A stretch of DNA of 64,000 bases, taken from positions 15,424-79,423 of the forward strand of contig JBCCXT010000011.1 of the NCBI GenBank assembly GCA_039191215.1. The letters are read 5' to 3'. The notes beneath the pieces are model-generated. The model was not told where the DNA came from and searched no databases. It saw only the letters and a program-made list of their open reading frames with translations. The stretch is from HKCCE3408 sp039191215. Lineage in GTDB: Bacteria > Pseudomonadota > Alphaproteobacteria > Rhodobacterales > Rhodobacteraceae. The position numbers were made by a program, and so were the translations under genes. Positions 1-9,049 of the stretch are shown one piece after another. Position 1 is the first letter of the stretch, and each line of letters opens with the position of its first letter.

Positions 1-305
1 ACCACAGAGCCGCGTTCCTGCACGTAAGTATCGTGCAAGTTCTGCTGGTTCGGCATCCACACTTCGGGGTGCACATGCATCGAGCCTGCATCCATGGCTT
101 CGAAAATGATCGGGTTGGTGCCGCTTTGCAGCTCCACATCAAGGCCGAAATTCTCTTCGATCACTTGCGCCAGGATATGCGAAGTTGCCACGCCCGAGGG
201 CCAGTTCGGCATGCCGAGCACAAGGTCCTGTGCGGAGGCAACGCCAAATGCCGCAACGCTCATGGCGCTGGCAGCAAATGTGGCACGGATTGTCGTTTTC
301 AGCAT
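1..305 (-). CDS. Glycine betaine/proline-type ABC transporter substrate-binding protein (5' part)
   Basis: This is a periplasmic binding protein of the ProX/OpuAC type, which captures quaternary amines for an ABC importer. Only the first 101 codons are in the window; the rest lies beyond the left edge. The product starts with a clear Sec signal peptide (basic MLKTTIR, hydrophobic Ala-rich core, cleavage near SA-QD at about residue 25). The mature start, with LGMPNWPSG and GTNPIIFEAMDAG, matches the OpuAC fold entry strands. AAGGAAA sits upstream of the ATG at 305. Exact substrate (betaine, choline, carnitine) cannot be told from this part. A link with the carnitine operon 6-14 kb away is plausible but inferred. 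Confidence 0.78.
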   Translation of the reverse strand, partial: MLKTTIRATFAASAMSVAAFGVASAQDLVLGMPNWPSGVATSHILAQVIEENFGLDVELQSGTNPIIFEAMDAGSMHVHPEVWMPNQQNLHDTYVQERGSV

Positions 306-616
306 CTGCTGATTTCCTTTCCCTGTAAGGTCAATTTCATTTTTCGAAATTGTCGGACGACCCTTGTCCAGCAATTCTGAGTCCAGGTTGGCAAGGTTGT
401 TTCGCAAATGCAACGGTGTCTTATGGGCGGCGGTGACGACGTCTAAAATTGTGGGCGGCTTCGTCCAAACTTCAGGCAATCTGAAAACTCCACCCGCTTC
501 CGCAATCGATTGGCATGGCGCGGTTTTGTCGCCGCGGTCTTGTTCTTTGCCGAATTTGGGTTGGCATCGGCCGGACCCCGCCTTTGCATGCGCCCTGCCG
601 CCTTGATCCCGCCGCC
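306..616. other. Intergenic stretch, no gene seen
   Basis: This 311-base gap lies between the start of the betaine-type binding protein gene and the 3' end of the AbrB-type gene, both on the minus strand. It should hold the binding protein promoter. The short open frames here lack ribosome sites and recognisable products. I see no convincing terminator hairpin or RNA gene. Confidence 0.5.
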
Positions 617-1636
617 TTAAGCGCGCCGCATCAGCCGCGCGGCGATGGGCGCGCCGATTATGACCACCACAATGCGCAAAATGTGATGGGTGATGACAAA
701 GGCCAGATCAGCGCCCGCAATCAGCGCCAGAATTGTCATCTCCGCCTGGCCGCCGGGGGCGAATGCCAAAAGCGCGTCAAGCGGCGGGGCAAGGCCCAGA
801 AGGATCGTGGCTTCGGTAAAGATTGCCGCCAGGACCAGCAGGACGAGGCAGAAGCCAAAGGCCGCGACCACGTCGCGGCGCACCTCAGCCCCGGTGACGC
901 CTGAGTATTTCGCGCCAACCGTCATGCCGATGAAGAACTGCGCCGCCCAAATGACCTCGGCCGGTGGGCGGTGTTGTAGAAGACCGGTCATCGACAGAAT
1001 GGCCGCAGCGATCATCGGGCCCAGGATCGAGGCACCGAACAGGCCCACAGCCTTGGCCACTCGCCATCCCAACAGGCCCGCCACCACCATCAACGCCAAT
1101 TGGCTGGGCGCAATGGTCCGGGCCGGGACGCCGGGCGGGTTGGACAGGTCAACCTCCCAAAAGCCATCAAGGATGAAGGGCAGGATCGAGACAATCAGCA
1201 GCACGCGCGTGGCATGGATCAGCGACAGCGCGCGGACATCGCCGCCCGCCTCTTCGCCGAAGACCAGCATATCCTGCAGCCCGCCCGGCATGGCCGAATA
1301 GTAGCTGGTGGCGAAGTCGAAGCCCCAGAGGCGCTGGAAATAGGGCACGCCGATCACACCTGACAGAAAGATGAGAAGCGGGATCATAAGTAGCGTCGGC
1401 CACATCGCTGGCATGCTCAGCACCACGCCAAGCGTCAGCGAGGCGCCAATGGCCACCCCCAGCACGGCGCGCATGCCTTCATTGACGGCCTTGATGCCGC
1501 GCAGCTCTAACCCGGCCAGGCCAGCGATCAAACTGGCAAAAATTGGTCCCAGCAGCCATGGCAGCGGCAGGTCCAGCACCATAAAAATGGCGACCCCCAC
1601 GCCGGAGATCAGCCAACTGCGCAGCACTAGCAGCAT
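617..1636 (-). CDS. AbrB-family membrane protein (putative ammonia monooxygenase-associated type)
   Basis: The product has 339 residues that are almost wholly hydrophobic, with about ten predicted membrane segments. It is of the AbrB duplication family: two homologous halves, each opening with a Pro/Gly-rich PWLLGP-like segment (LPLPWLLGPIF near residue 25, and VGLFGASILGPMIAA in the second half). Family members are inner-membrane proteins, some reported as regulators or transporters; the true substrate is unknown. The motif GGLQDMLVFGEEAGGD near the middle is typical. Start ATG at 1636 is chosen because the first membrane helix follows at once. It is followed downstream by a 311-base gap and preceded by the kinase gene, about 100 bases away and on the same strand. 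Confidence 0.72.
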   Translation of the reverse strand: MLLVLRSWLISGVGVAIFMVLDLPLPWLLGPIFASLIAGLAGLELRGIKAVNEGMRAVLGVAIGASLTLGVVLSMPAMWPTLLMIPLLIFLSGVIGVPYFQRLWGFDFATSYYSAMPGGLQDMLVFGEEAGGDVRALSLIHATRVLLIVSILPFILDGFWEVDLSNPPGVPARTIAPSQLALMVVAGLLGWRVAKAVGLFGASILGPMIAAAILSMTGLLQHRPPAEVIWAAQFFIGMTVGAKYSGVTGAEVRRDVVAAFGFCLVLLVLAAIFTEATILLGLAPPLDALLAFAPGGQAEMTILALIAGADLAFVITHHILRIVVVIIGAPIAARLMRRA

Positions 1637-1732
1637 GGCGGGTCGGTGCGGTTGTGTCGAGCGGCGCGTTTCACGGCGCTATTTTGCATCCCCGCAAAGG
1701 GGGCGCAGCAAGGAAATCGCTCAACGCGGAAT

Positions 1733-4291
1733 TTAGGCCGCTGCAGATCTTGTGTTGAGCTTGTCGCGCGTCGCGTCCCACACTGGGCTCAGCGCGTCGG
1801 TCGCAGGTGCCAATGGCGCGCCGGTTCGGGCCGCAGCCTCCAACTTGCGCAGCGCGCCGTGTAGCGCTGTGGCACCCATCACGGCGGCTGAACCGGCCAA
1901 TCCATGGGCGCGGTTGGCGACAGCTTCACGCGATGCCTCTTCGCTTGCATGCCAGATCAGCCACGGCACCGCTTCTTCGGCGTCCGCCAGGAACTTCGCC
2001 AGCATCTCAGCGGTTGCTTCAGGGCCCAGCACTTGGGCAAACTCGCCAAAGATCGCCATATCCAGCACTTGCGCATCAAGCTGCGGGTCAATCTGGCGCC
2101 GTTTTTTGCGCCGGTCGAGCGCCTGTGACAGGCGCTCCGCTGAGATCGGCTTGAGGATGACCTCACTCATTCCGGCCGCTTTAAAGCGCGCGATGTCTTC
2201 CTCAAGCGCATGCGCCGTCAGGGCAATTATCCGGGCGGCGGCGGAGGCCGCTGGACCGGTGCGGATATGCCGTGTGGCCTCAATCCCGTCCATGCGCGGC
2301 ATGGAGATATCCATCAAGATCACATCAAATGCGGTCTCATTGGCCAATTCGACGCCCTGTGCGCCGTCGCAGGCTTCGGTCACAACGCATCCCAAAGGCT
2401 CCAACATGGCACGCGCGATGCGGCGATTGATCGGGTTATCCTCGACCAGCAAGACCTGCATCCCGTCAAGCCGGATAGTGCCACCACCAGTGTCGCGCGC
2501 GCCGTGTGACTGGTCAGCATGGCGCCGACCATGGGCCAAGACCGCGAGCGGCAGCGTGACCCGAAAGGTGCTGCCCGCGCCGGGCGCGCTCTCTAACGTG
2601 ATGACGCCGCCCATCGCCTCAACAAGGCGCCGCGTTATGGCAAGCCCCAAGCCGGTCCCCTCGACCTTTCTGTTATAGTTTGGATCGATGGTCACAAACT
2701 CATCAAAAATGCGCGCCTGATCTTCTGGTGCGATGCCGATGCCGGTATCGCGGACGGCAATCTCAACCCGGTTGTCCTCGCGCCGCGCGGCGGAGATTGT
2801 GATGCGTCCGTTTTCGGTAAACTTCACGGCATTGCCGGACAGGTTCATCAGCACCTGGCGCAAGCGGCGTTCGTCGCCTTCGACATGGTCAAGCTGCGCG
2901 CCCGTCAGGACAACATCAATTTCAGTACCCTGGGCCTTGGCCACAGCGCGCAAACCCTGGGCGACATCCAAGATAACCTGCCCTGCATCGAAGGCCTCTT
3001 GCGCAAGCTCAGTATGGCCTGCATCTAGACGCGACAGCTCCAGCACGTCGTTGACGTGGTGCAGCAACAGATCGCCCGAGCGCGACATAATCTCAAGATG
3101 CTCTCGCTGATCAGGCGCGAGATCGGTGCGCGCCAGAAGTTCCATCGAGCCCAGGATTCCGTTCAATGGCGTGCGCATCTCATGGCTCATGACGGCAAGC
3201 AGATTGGCCTTCGCCTTTTCACCGGCAAGTGCGTCGTCACGGGCCTGGCGAAGCGTTCGTTCATCCTCAACCTGGCCGGAGATGTCGCGCATAAAGGCGA
3301 CGAACACGTCGCCTTCGGGGCTTGGCGTGCGCGTGATCGCGAGCTCGATCGGAAAGACCTCACCATCCGCGCGGCAGGCCTCAAGCCGAACCCGGCCCGA
3401 GCCCACGACCTTCAACTTGCCGCCTTTGTGATAGGCGTCCATCCCAGCCCGATGCTGGTCAAGAAGATGGCCCGGCATGATCAGATCGGCGAAATCATTG
3501 CCAATCGCTTGCTCGGCCGAATAGCCGAAAATCTGTTCGGCAGCGGCGTTGAAGCCTTGCACAAAGCCGTGGTCATCGGTGACCAGGATGGCATCAAGCG
3601 AGGTCGCAGATACCGCCTGAAGCCTGATCGTGCTGCGCTGCAGATCCCGCGCATGTCTGGCCGTCCGCCTGACCAAACGAGCCACTGCAGCAAGCGCAAA
3701 AATGAGGCCGCCGACCAGGACGGTCGACACGACCGCAAGCCGTGTGAGTACCGAAGATAGCCGCGCACGGCTGCCTTCGGACGCGATGACAAAAAGATCA
3801 ACACTGCGCAGGGCGACATCGCGCACCGGCCCGCGGGCATCACGCGTCTCCGACAGCAACAGAGGCAAAATTTGCGCCGGCGCGCCGCCTTGGTCGATCA
3901 AACCCGCCATGCGGTCCCGCGCGCCTGTCACCGCCGCCATGGTGCCGCTTAGCTCTGGGTCATCGCGCAGTGCGGTGAACATGGCGGCCTCATTGACCAT
4001 CGAAACCCGGCTGAAAAAGACGTCAAAACGTAATGTGACCTGATCAAGGTCGGGCGCGTTGGACGCCGCGGACAACAAGACGGCATTCTGGAAGGCCAGA
4101 AACTCCACCTCGAGCTGCGACAGGCCCCAAATTGCGTTGTCCGTTTGGGCGGTTGCAAGGCGGGTGAGTTTCGTTTGCACATCGATGACGAGGACGGCCA
4201 CGCAATAAACCAGCGCCGCAAATAGGAACGCCAGGCCGAAATACGGTCCCTTCGGCCAGATTTGGCGCCGGTTTTCTGTGCCCCGGATCAT
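1733..4291 (-). CDS. Hybrid sensor histidine kinase (TM-PAS-HisKA-HATPase-REC-Hpt)
   Basis: This 852-residue membrane kinase carries a full phosphorelay. Two membrane segments (about residues 17-38 and 186-208) bracket a roughly 150-residue periplasmic sensor of no recognised family. A PAS domain follows (about 220-345, with DAILVTDDHGFVQGFN), then HisKA with phospho-His near residue 369 in MSHEMRTPLNG. The ATPase domain shows NAVKFTE, DTGIGI and GTGLGLA. The receiver has its Asp near 660 in ILMDISMP, and a C-terminal Hpt domain has His near 795 in AHGLAGSAA. The secreted molybdopterin-fold gene lies immediately upstream on the same strand, 24 bases away, so the two are probably cotranscribed. 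A LuxR-type response regulator diverges from that pair and is the likely final phosphate acceptor. The signal is unknown. Confidence 0.93.
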   Translation of the reverse strand: MIRGTENRRQIWPKGPYFGLAFLFAALVYCVAVLVIDVQTKLTRLATAQTDNAIWGLSQLEVEFLAFQNAVLLSAASNAPDLDQVTLRFDVFFSRVSMVNEAAMFTALRDDPELSGTMAAVTGARDRMAGLIDQGGAPAQILPLLLSETRDARGPVRDVALRSVDLFVIASEGSRARLSSVLTRLAVVSTVLVGGLIFALAAVARLVRRTARHARDLQRSTIRLQAVSATSLDAILVTDDHGFVQGFNAAAEQIFGYSAEQAIGNDFADLIMPGHLLDQHRAGMDAYHKGGKLKVVGSGRVRLEACRADGEVFPIELAITRTPSPEGDVFVAFMRDISGQVEDERTLRQARDDALAGEKAKANLLAVMSHEMRTPLNGILGSMELLARTDLAPDQREHLEIMSRSGDLLLHHVNDVLELSRLDAGHTELAQEAFDAGQVILDVAQGLRAVAKAQGTEIDVVLTGAQLDHVEGDERRLRQVLMNLSGNAVKFTENGRITISAARREDNRVEIAVRDTGIGIAPEDQARIFDEFVTIDPNYNRKVEGTGLGLAITRRLVEAMGGVITLESAPGAGSTFRVTLPLAVLAHGRRHADQSHGARDTGGGTIRLDGMQVLLVEDNPINRRIARAMLEPLGCVVTEACDGAQGVELANETAFDVILMDISMPRMDGIEATRHIRTGPAASAAARIIALTAHALEEDIARFKAAGMSEVILKPISAERLSQALDRRKKRRQIDPQLDAQVLDMAIFGEFAQVLGPEATAEMLAKFLADAEEAVPWLIWHASEEASREAVANRAHGLAGSAAVMGATALHGALRKLEAAARTGAPLAPATDALSPVWDATRDKLNTRSAAA

Positions 4292-4315
4292 GCGTGTAAT
4301 CCCAAGAACAGACCG

Positions 4316-4813
4316 CTATTCCAGCTCGATCCGGCTAAGCTGCCAGATGCTGCGCGCGTAGATGGCTTCGGTGCGATAGGCGGCGGACGCATCGTAGGGA
4401 TAGATAATCCAAAGCGGGCCCCGATCGCGCACCGACATGGGCGCACCATTTTGCAGATAGGCGATGATCGGCCCGCCAGGCACGGCATCGGCAACCGGGA
4501 TATCGACCGAGTAGTCATTGATGGCGATTGCCCGCAATGTGCCGCCTTCCACCCCCAAATGAGCCAGTAACACGGCCAATTCGACCCCGGTGAAGACCTG
4601 TTCGCCGTCGGTCCAAATTGTCGCCGTTTTGAGTTCCACAGCGGGCAGCGCTTCCAGGAGCGCGCGGTCAAACGCCACCGGACCCTGCACATCCGCGAGC
4701 CCCTCAACGGTCAAAAGAACCGGCCCCTCTGGCGGGCTGAAGGCGCTGGTGCTCGCAGCGGAGAGCGCGGCAATTGCGAAAGCGGCGAGGCCAATGCGAA
4801 TGGATTCAAGCAT
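4316..4813 (-). CDS. Secreted molybdopterin-oxidoreductase-fold protein, cysteine-free
   Basis: The 165-residue product begins with a signal peptide (hydrophobic Ala-rich run, cut near STSA-FS at about residue 24). The rest resembles the small sulfite-oxidase-type fold (PF00174-like): GPLWIIYPYD near residue 130 is the usual 'GP.w.i.P' element of that fold. There is no cysteine anywhere in the protein, so the Cys that binds molybdenum in active members is missing. It is more likely a ligand-binding or sensory partner than an enzyme. It sits directly upstream of the hybrid kinase with the same orientation, so a role in presenting the signal to the kinase periplasmic domain is a reasonable inference. 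Confidence 0.75.
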   Translation of the reverse strand: MLESIRIGLAAFAIAALSAASTSAFSPPEGPVLLTVEGLADVQGPVAFDRALLEALPAVELKTATIWTDGEQVFTGVELAVLLAHLGVEGGTLRAIAINDYSVDIPVADAVPGGPIIAYLQNGAPMSVRDRGPLWIIYPYDASAAYRTEAIYARSIWQLSRIELE

Positions 4814-4847
4814 CTGATCTCTCCCATGGTTTTGAGATGAACTTGCC

Positions 4848-4860
4848 CCACATTTTGTGG
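4848..4860. promoter_or_regulatory. Palindrome CCACA-TTT-TGTGG between divergent genes
   Basis: A perfect 5-base inverted repeat with a 3-base centre lies in the region between the divergent molybdopterin-fold/kinase pair and the LuxR regulator. Its position fits an operator for the LuxR-type regulator, but no binding data support this. A match by chance is possible. Confidence 0.3.
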
Positions 4861-4997
4861 AAATCAGCGCCGGTTCGAAGCAGCCGTTATCATTTGGTAT
4901 AGACCCGCACTGTTAAGAAGCGCTGAGCAGCGCCTTGGAAAACCGCACGGATTTTCGCCAAAGGCGCGGGGTTCGGGCAGCTTTTGGGTGTGAGACA

Positions 4998-5612
4998 ATG
5001 CGCGTGCTAATTGCAGATGATCATGTGTTGGTGCGCGACACGATCGCGGCCTTTGTTGAAGCCTCAGGTGATATCTCAGCCGATAAAGCAGTCGATTTGC
5101 CGGAAGCCCTGACCCAGATTAAAGCAAATGGCCGGTATGATCTGGTGCTTCTGGATTACATGATGCCCGGCATGGCCGGATTGGCTGGGCTAAGCAAGGC
5201 GCTTGACGCAAACGGCGATGAAGGGGTGGCCATCATATCGGGCGCTGCCAATCGCCGGGTTGCCGAAGATGCGGTTGCCGCCGGCGCGATTGGTTTTCTG
5301 CCCAAGACGATGGGCGCTAAATCACTGGTCAACGCCATCCGCTTCATGGCCGCGGGCGAAACCTTTGTGCCGCTCGACGTCCTGACCGACGAGGCGGCTG
5401 AGAAATCCAATCCCTTGGCGGACGGCCTGACGCGGCGCGAAATGGAGGTCCTGTCCGGTCTCTGCCGCGGGCTCTCCAACAAAGAAATCGCGCGCGAGAT
5501 CGGCCTGCAAGAAGTGACGATCAAGCTCCATGTAAAGACGCTCTGCCGTAAGCTCGATGCACGCAACCGTACGCAGGCCGCCATGCTTGCCAAGGAGGCG
5601 GGATTGTTTTGA
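4998..5612 (+). CDS. LuxR-family (NarL/FixJ-type) response regulator
   Basis: The 204-residue product has a receiver domain (acidic pair in IADDH, phospho-Asp in LVLLDYMMPG near residue 55, conserved Lys in LPKT) and a C-terminal LuxR helix-turn-helix (LTRREMEVLSGL, then GLSNKEIAREIGL and VKLHVK-like KLHVKTL). The ATG at 4998 starts the receiver directly; an in-frame TTG at 4935 would add 21 residues not typical of the family. It is divergent from the kinase and molybdopterin-fold genes and is probably the output of that phosphorelay. Target genes are unknown; autoregulation through the shared upstream region is possible. Confidence 0.9.
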   Translation: MRVLIADDHVLVRDTIAAFVEASGDISADKAVDLPEALTQIKANGRYDLVLLDYMMPGMAGLAGLSKALDANGDEGVAIISGAANRRVAEDAVAAGAIGFLPKTMGAKSLVNAIRFMAAGETFVPLDVLTDEAAEKSNPLADGLTRREMEVLSGLCRGLSNKEIAREIGLQEVTIKLHVKTLCRKLDARNRTQAAMLAKEAGLF

Positions 5613-5627
5613 CTGAAACCCTGGCAT

Positions 5628-5984
5628 TTACGCAGCCCTCGCAGTCGATTGGGACGCCGACCAGGAACAAAGCTCCAGCACGATCAGCGGCTGGGATTGC
5701 CGGTTTTCGATCTGCGCTGGCATGCCAGGGGCGATCTCAGCGCTCATCGTCGGTGCCATTACATGCTCACACTGATTGATATCTGCATGGCCGAAGCCCT
5801 TTAGCACCTGCCACGTTCGGGCCATATCGCTGCGTGAAAAGGCGATCTCTTGGTTCGGCGCCAACGTGATCCGCCGCAGCGTGAAATTCGGGCCACTGGA
5901 GACAAGCTCGGACTGCAGCTCGACCGGGACGGGCGGGCTGGGCAGATTATGGGCGGCGCGACGGGCAAACAGATCGGTAAACAT
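5628..5984 (-). CDS. Small cupin-like protein, function unknown
   Basis: The product has 118 residues when started at ATG 5984, which is preceded by GGGGAG at a good distance; longer in-frame starts lack such a site. The sequence has a cupin-like ending (APGMPAQIENRQSQPLIVLEL), reminiscent of the mannose-6-phosphate isomerase type II C-terminus ('G..h.leN....pl.lIE'). The usual metal-binding histidines are not present in that region, so catalysis is doubtful. It is convergent with the LuxR-type regulator and follows the CoA-transferase gene on the same strand after 137 bases. I cannot assign a function. Confidence 0.5.
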   Translation of the reverse strand: MFTDLFARRAAHNLPSPPVPVELQSELVSSGPNFTLRRITLAPNQEIAFSRSDMARTWQVLKGFGHADINQCEHVMAPTMSAEIAPGMPAQIENRQSQPLIVLELCSWSASQSTARAA

Positions 5985-6121
5985 GGGCAACTCCCCAGAC
6001 ATTGAAACTTTACAAGACAGGATTTGTTTACCGCTTGGAGGCCGGTCCGGGCAGCCCCACACAAGCATGGCCCAGGGCACATCAGCAGAGGGCGGCTATG
6101 CCTACGGATAGGCAGATATCT

Positions 6122-8044
6122 TCAATCGTCGAGGAAATTGCGCGCCGCGTGCTCGGTCTCAAAGATATGGGCGTTCTTTGATTCCGCAAATACCTTGCCA
6201 AGCTTCACACGCATGAAAGCAGAAGCCGAATACCGCGTGACAGTTGCATAGAACCGCTCTTCGAGCGACTGGATCACGCGCGCGTATTCGTCTTCGATCT
6301 CCGGGTAGATTTGGGTCTGATCGTAATTTGCGATCGCATCGACCCTTGTGCCCAAGGGCTCGCACAAATCCTCAACGCGCGCCTCGATGCGGGCCACATC
6401 GCTGGCGTTGCGGATGCGCAATTTCTCCAAATTGATGAAGATGCGCTGCCGATCGGCACTGAGCGCGATCCTGGTATCCAGATCAAGCGCCAGCAGATCG
6501 ATCTCAAGCCCCATGGCCGCCTCACCAAATAGCCGGGCATCCATCAATGAAACATTCTCGATGATGGGTTCAAACGCCATTTGGCCAAGAACATCGCGAT
6601 CCAAATCGACACCGGGCGCGATCTCGATCAGCTCAAGCCCGCGGGTATCAAGCCGAAAGACCGCGCGTTCGGTGACATAAAGGACAGGCTGGCCCAGCCG
6701 TGCGGCGCGCGGGCCAAAAAAAGTTGTGTGCTCGACATCGGCGACAAACTTGTTCACGCGCCCTTCTTGGCAGACGACAAGCCGTTCGCCGGCGACACGA
6801 GCATCCAGGCCGACAGAGGTGAACGTGCCGCAAAAGACGACCTTGCGGGCATTCTGGCTGATATTGATAAAACCACCCGCCCCGGCCAGCCGCGTGCCGA
6901 ATTTTGAGACATTGACCGAGCCTTCGGCATCAGCCTCCGCCATGCCCAAAACTGCGATATCGAGCCCGCCGCCATCATAGAAGTCAAACTGTTGGTTCTG
7001 GTCGATGATCGCATGGGCATTGACCGCCGCACCGAAATCCAGGCCTGATGCCGGCTGGCCGCCAATGACCCCAGGCTCCGCCGTGAGCGTGAGGTGGCTG
7101 AGAAGCTTTTCTTCGGCCGCAATTGCCGCGACACCTTCCGGCATGCCGATGCCAAGATTGACAACCCCGTTGACCGGCAGCTCAAACGCTGCGCGACGAG
7201 CGATGACCTTGCGGGCATCCAGCGCCATGGTCTCGGCCGCCTCGGCGGGTTGCCGGTACCGCCCGGTGAAAGCAGGGGCGTGATGGGTGGCGAAGGTCTG
7301 CATATGGTCTTCGGGTTTAGCCACAACCAGCGCATCAACTAGCACGCCCGGTATGACCACATCGCGCGGGCTGAGAGAGCCGTTCTCGACGATCTGCTCG
7401 ACCTGGACGATCACCACACCGCCGGAATTTTTCGCCGCCATCGCCTGGGCGAGATTGTCGATCGTCAGCGCCTCGCGCTCCATCGACACATTGCCCGCCG
7501 TATCAGCACTTGTGCCACGCAAGAGCGCCACATCGATCCGGCGCGCGCGGTAGAAAAGGCATGGCGCGCCGCCGATCTCAACCAGCTCAACCACATCTTC
7601 TTTGGTTTTATCATTGAGCTTGCCGCCGCCTTTGCGCGGATCGACAAAGGTCTCCAGCCCGACGCGCGTCAGGCTGCCCGGCTTTCCGGCAGCAATGTCG
7701 CGGTAAAGCTGGCTGATGACACCTTGCGGCAGGTTCCAGGCCGCGATCCGGCCTGAGACGGCCATCTCGCCCAGTTTCGGGATTAGGCCCCAATGGCCAC
7801 CAATGACCGAGGCCAGCAGCCCATCATGGGCCAGATGGTTCAGACCCCGATCCGCCCCGTCGCCCTGCCCGGCTGCAAAGAAAAGGTTCAGATCGCGCGG
7901 CTTGCCGGTTTCGATGAACCTTGCGGCAAGAGCTTTCAGCAGCGCCTCGGGCACCCCGATCCCGACAAAGCCAGAGGTCGTGATTGTGTCGCGATCACCG
8001 ATCAGGGCGGCGGCGGCGTCGGCGGAGATGGTCTTGTTCGGCAT
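6122..8044 (-). CDS. Acyl-CoA:acetate/3-ketoacid CoA-transferase with C-terminal extension
   Basis: This is a family I CoA-transferase with both halves (alpha and beta) in one chain, as in YdiF/propionate CoA-transferase. The N half shows GFVGIGVPEALLKAL. The C half shows PVNGVVNLGIGMPEGVA and the catalytic-glutamate region AEPGVIGGQPASGLDFG (Glu near residue 323). ATG 8044 follows AAAGGGG; an upstream ATG at 8077 has no such site. The protein is 640 residues, roughly 100 more than a typical YdiF; the extra C-terminal part (about 540-640) is uncharacterised. It is last in the carnitine operon, so it may move CoA between betainyl-CoA or carnitinyl-CoA and acetoacetate. That substrate choice is inferred. 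Confidence 0.85.
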   Translation of the reverse strand: MPNKTISADAAAALIGDRDTITTSGFVGIGVPEALLKALAARFIETGKPRDLNLFFAAGQGDGADRGLNHLAHDGLLASVIGGHWGLIPKLGEMAVSGRIAAWNLPQGVISQLYRDIAAGKPGSLTRVGLETFVDPRKGGGKLNDKTKEDVVELVEIGGAPCLFYRARRIDVALLRGTSADTAGNVSMEREALTIDNLAQAMAAKNSGGVVIVQVEQIVENGSLSPRDVVIPGVLVDALVVAKPEDHMQTFATHHAPAFTGRYRQPAEAAETMALDARKVIARRAAFELPVNGVVNLGIGMPEGVAAIAAEEKLLSHLTLTAEPGVIGGQPASGLDFGAAVNAHAIIDQNQQFDFYDGGGLDIAVLGMAEADAEGSVNVSKFGTRLAGAGGFINISQNARKVVFCGTFTSVGLDARVAGERLVVCQEGRVNKFVADVEHTTFFGPRAARLGQPVLYVTERAVFRLDTRGLELIEIAPGVDLDRDVLGQMAFEPIIENVSLMDARLFGEAAMGLEIDLLALDLDTRIALSADRQRIFINLEKLRIRNASDVARIEARVEDLCEPLGTRVDAIANYDQTQIYPEIEDEYARVIQSLEERFYATVTRYSASAFMRVKLGKVFAESKNAHIFETEHAARNFLDD

Positions 8045-8088
8045 GTCTGGCCCCTTTGCCAAACGGTAGCCCAGCAATTGCGCGGAGC

Positions 8089-9018
8089 CTAGAGCGTGGC
8101 TTCGTGTTCCGCCACAACGCGGCCCGCGGCTGTGCCTTGCGCCTTTAATGCGCGCAGGATGGCAACCAGGTTGCCGTCGCGCTCTCGCTCCAGCTCGCGG
8201 ATCGAGCGGCCGCCGGATTGCGCATCCGATTGCGCCGCGATCTGATCGATCAAGGCCTTATCGAGCTCCGGCACATCCATAAGCTTCGTCCAGGGCCAAG
8301 CAAGCGCGGGCCCGAATTGTGCCAGAAAATGGCGCATGCCCGCCTCGCCCCCGGCGATGCGATAGGTCTCAAACAGACCCATCTGCGCCCATCGCAGGCC
8401 AAAGCCCATGCGGATCGCCTCGTCGATTTCTGCGGTCGTGGCCACACCATCTTTGATCATCCAAAGCGCCTCGCGCCAAACGGCTTCCAAGAAGCGGTCG
8501 GCAATATGGGCGTCGATCTCGGCACGAACGGTAAGGGGATACATGCCAATGCCGCGCAGCAATTCGGCCGCCCGCGCACAGGTCTCAGGCGCGCCGACAA
8601 GCTCGACAAGCGGCAGCAAATAGACCGGGTTGAAGGGATGCGCGACGATTGCGCGGGCTCCATTGGCATTTAACTCAGACGGTTTGAACCCAGAGGTCGA
8701 CGACGCCAGAACCGCATCCGTCTCAATCTGTGCATAGATCGAATGTTTCATCTCCAACCGCTCAGGCACACTTTCCTGCACCCAATCGGCACCCGACACC
8801 GCGCTGGCCAACTCTGGCTCAAACGACAATATGCCCGGCGCGGGCAGGTCCCGGTCATAAAGCGCAGGCAGCGCGGCCTGGGCATTTGACAAGACCGCAT
8901 CGATTTTACGCGCGGCTTCAGGATCGGGGTCAAAGATCGCCACATCCCAACCGTTCAGCAAAAACCGTGCGGCCCAACCGCCGCCGATGACACCGCCACC
9001 AATGATCGCCGCTTTCAT
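8089..9018 (-). CDS. lcdH: L-carnitine 3-dehydrogenase (3-hydroxyacyl-CoA dehydrogenase family)
   Basis: This 309-residue NAD-dependent enzyme would oxidise L-carnitine to 3-dehydrocarnitine. The Rossmann start IGGGVIGGGWAARFLLNGWDV has the GxGxxG loop and the acidic residue after the second strand (IFDPD). ADWVQESVPERLEMK and SSTSGF are hallmarks of the 3-hydroxyacyl-CoA dehydrogenase family, as is AHPFNPVYLLPLVEL. ATG 9018 is preceded by GGGGGAA. Rhizobial carnitine dehydrogenases often carry a C-terminal thioesterase domain; this one ends without it. The next upstream gene encodes the enzyme that cleaves dehydrocarnitine, which strongly supports carnitine as the substrate. Confidence 0.88.
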   Translation of the reverse strand: MKAAIIGGGVIGGGWAARFLLNGWDVAIFDPDPEAARKIDAVLSNAQAALPALYDRDLPAPGILSFEPELASAVSGADWVQESVPERLEMKHSIYAQIETDAVLASSTSGFKPSELNANGARAIVAHPFNPVYLLPLVELVGAPETCARAAELLRGIGMYPLTVRAEIDAHIADRFLEAVWREALWMIKDGVATTAEIDEAIRMGFGLRWAQMGLFETYRIAGGEAGMRHFLAQFGPALAWPWTKLMDVPELDKALIDQIAAQSDAQSGGRSIRELERERDGNLVAILRALKAQGTAAGRVVAEHEATL

Positions 9019-9049
9019 AAATTCCCCCAAATGCCTTTTCAGGACCCGA

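Noticed and set aside
36..52. GTTC...GTTC near the left edge as a LexA box
   Set aside because: The spacing is five bases, not seven, and it lies inside a coding region.
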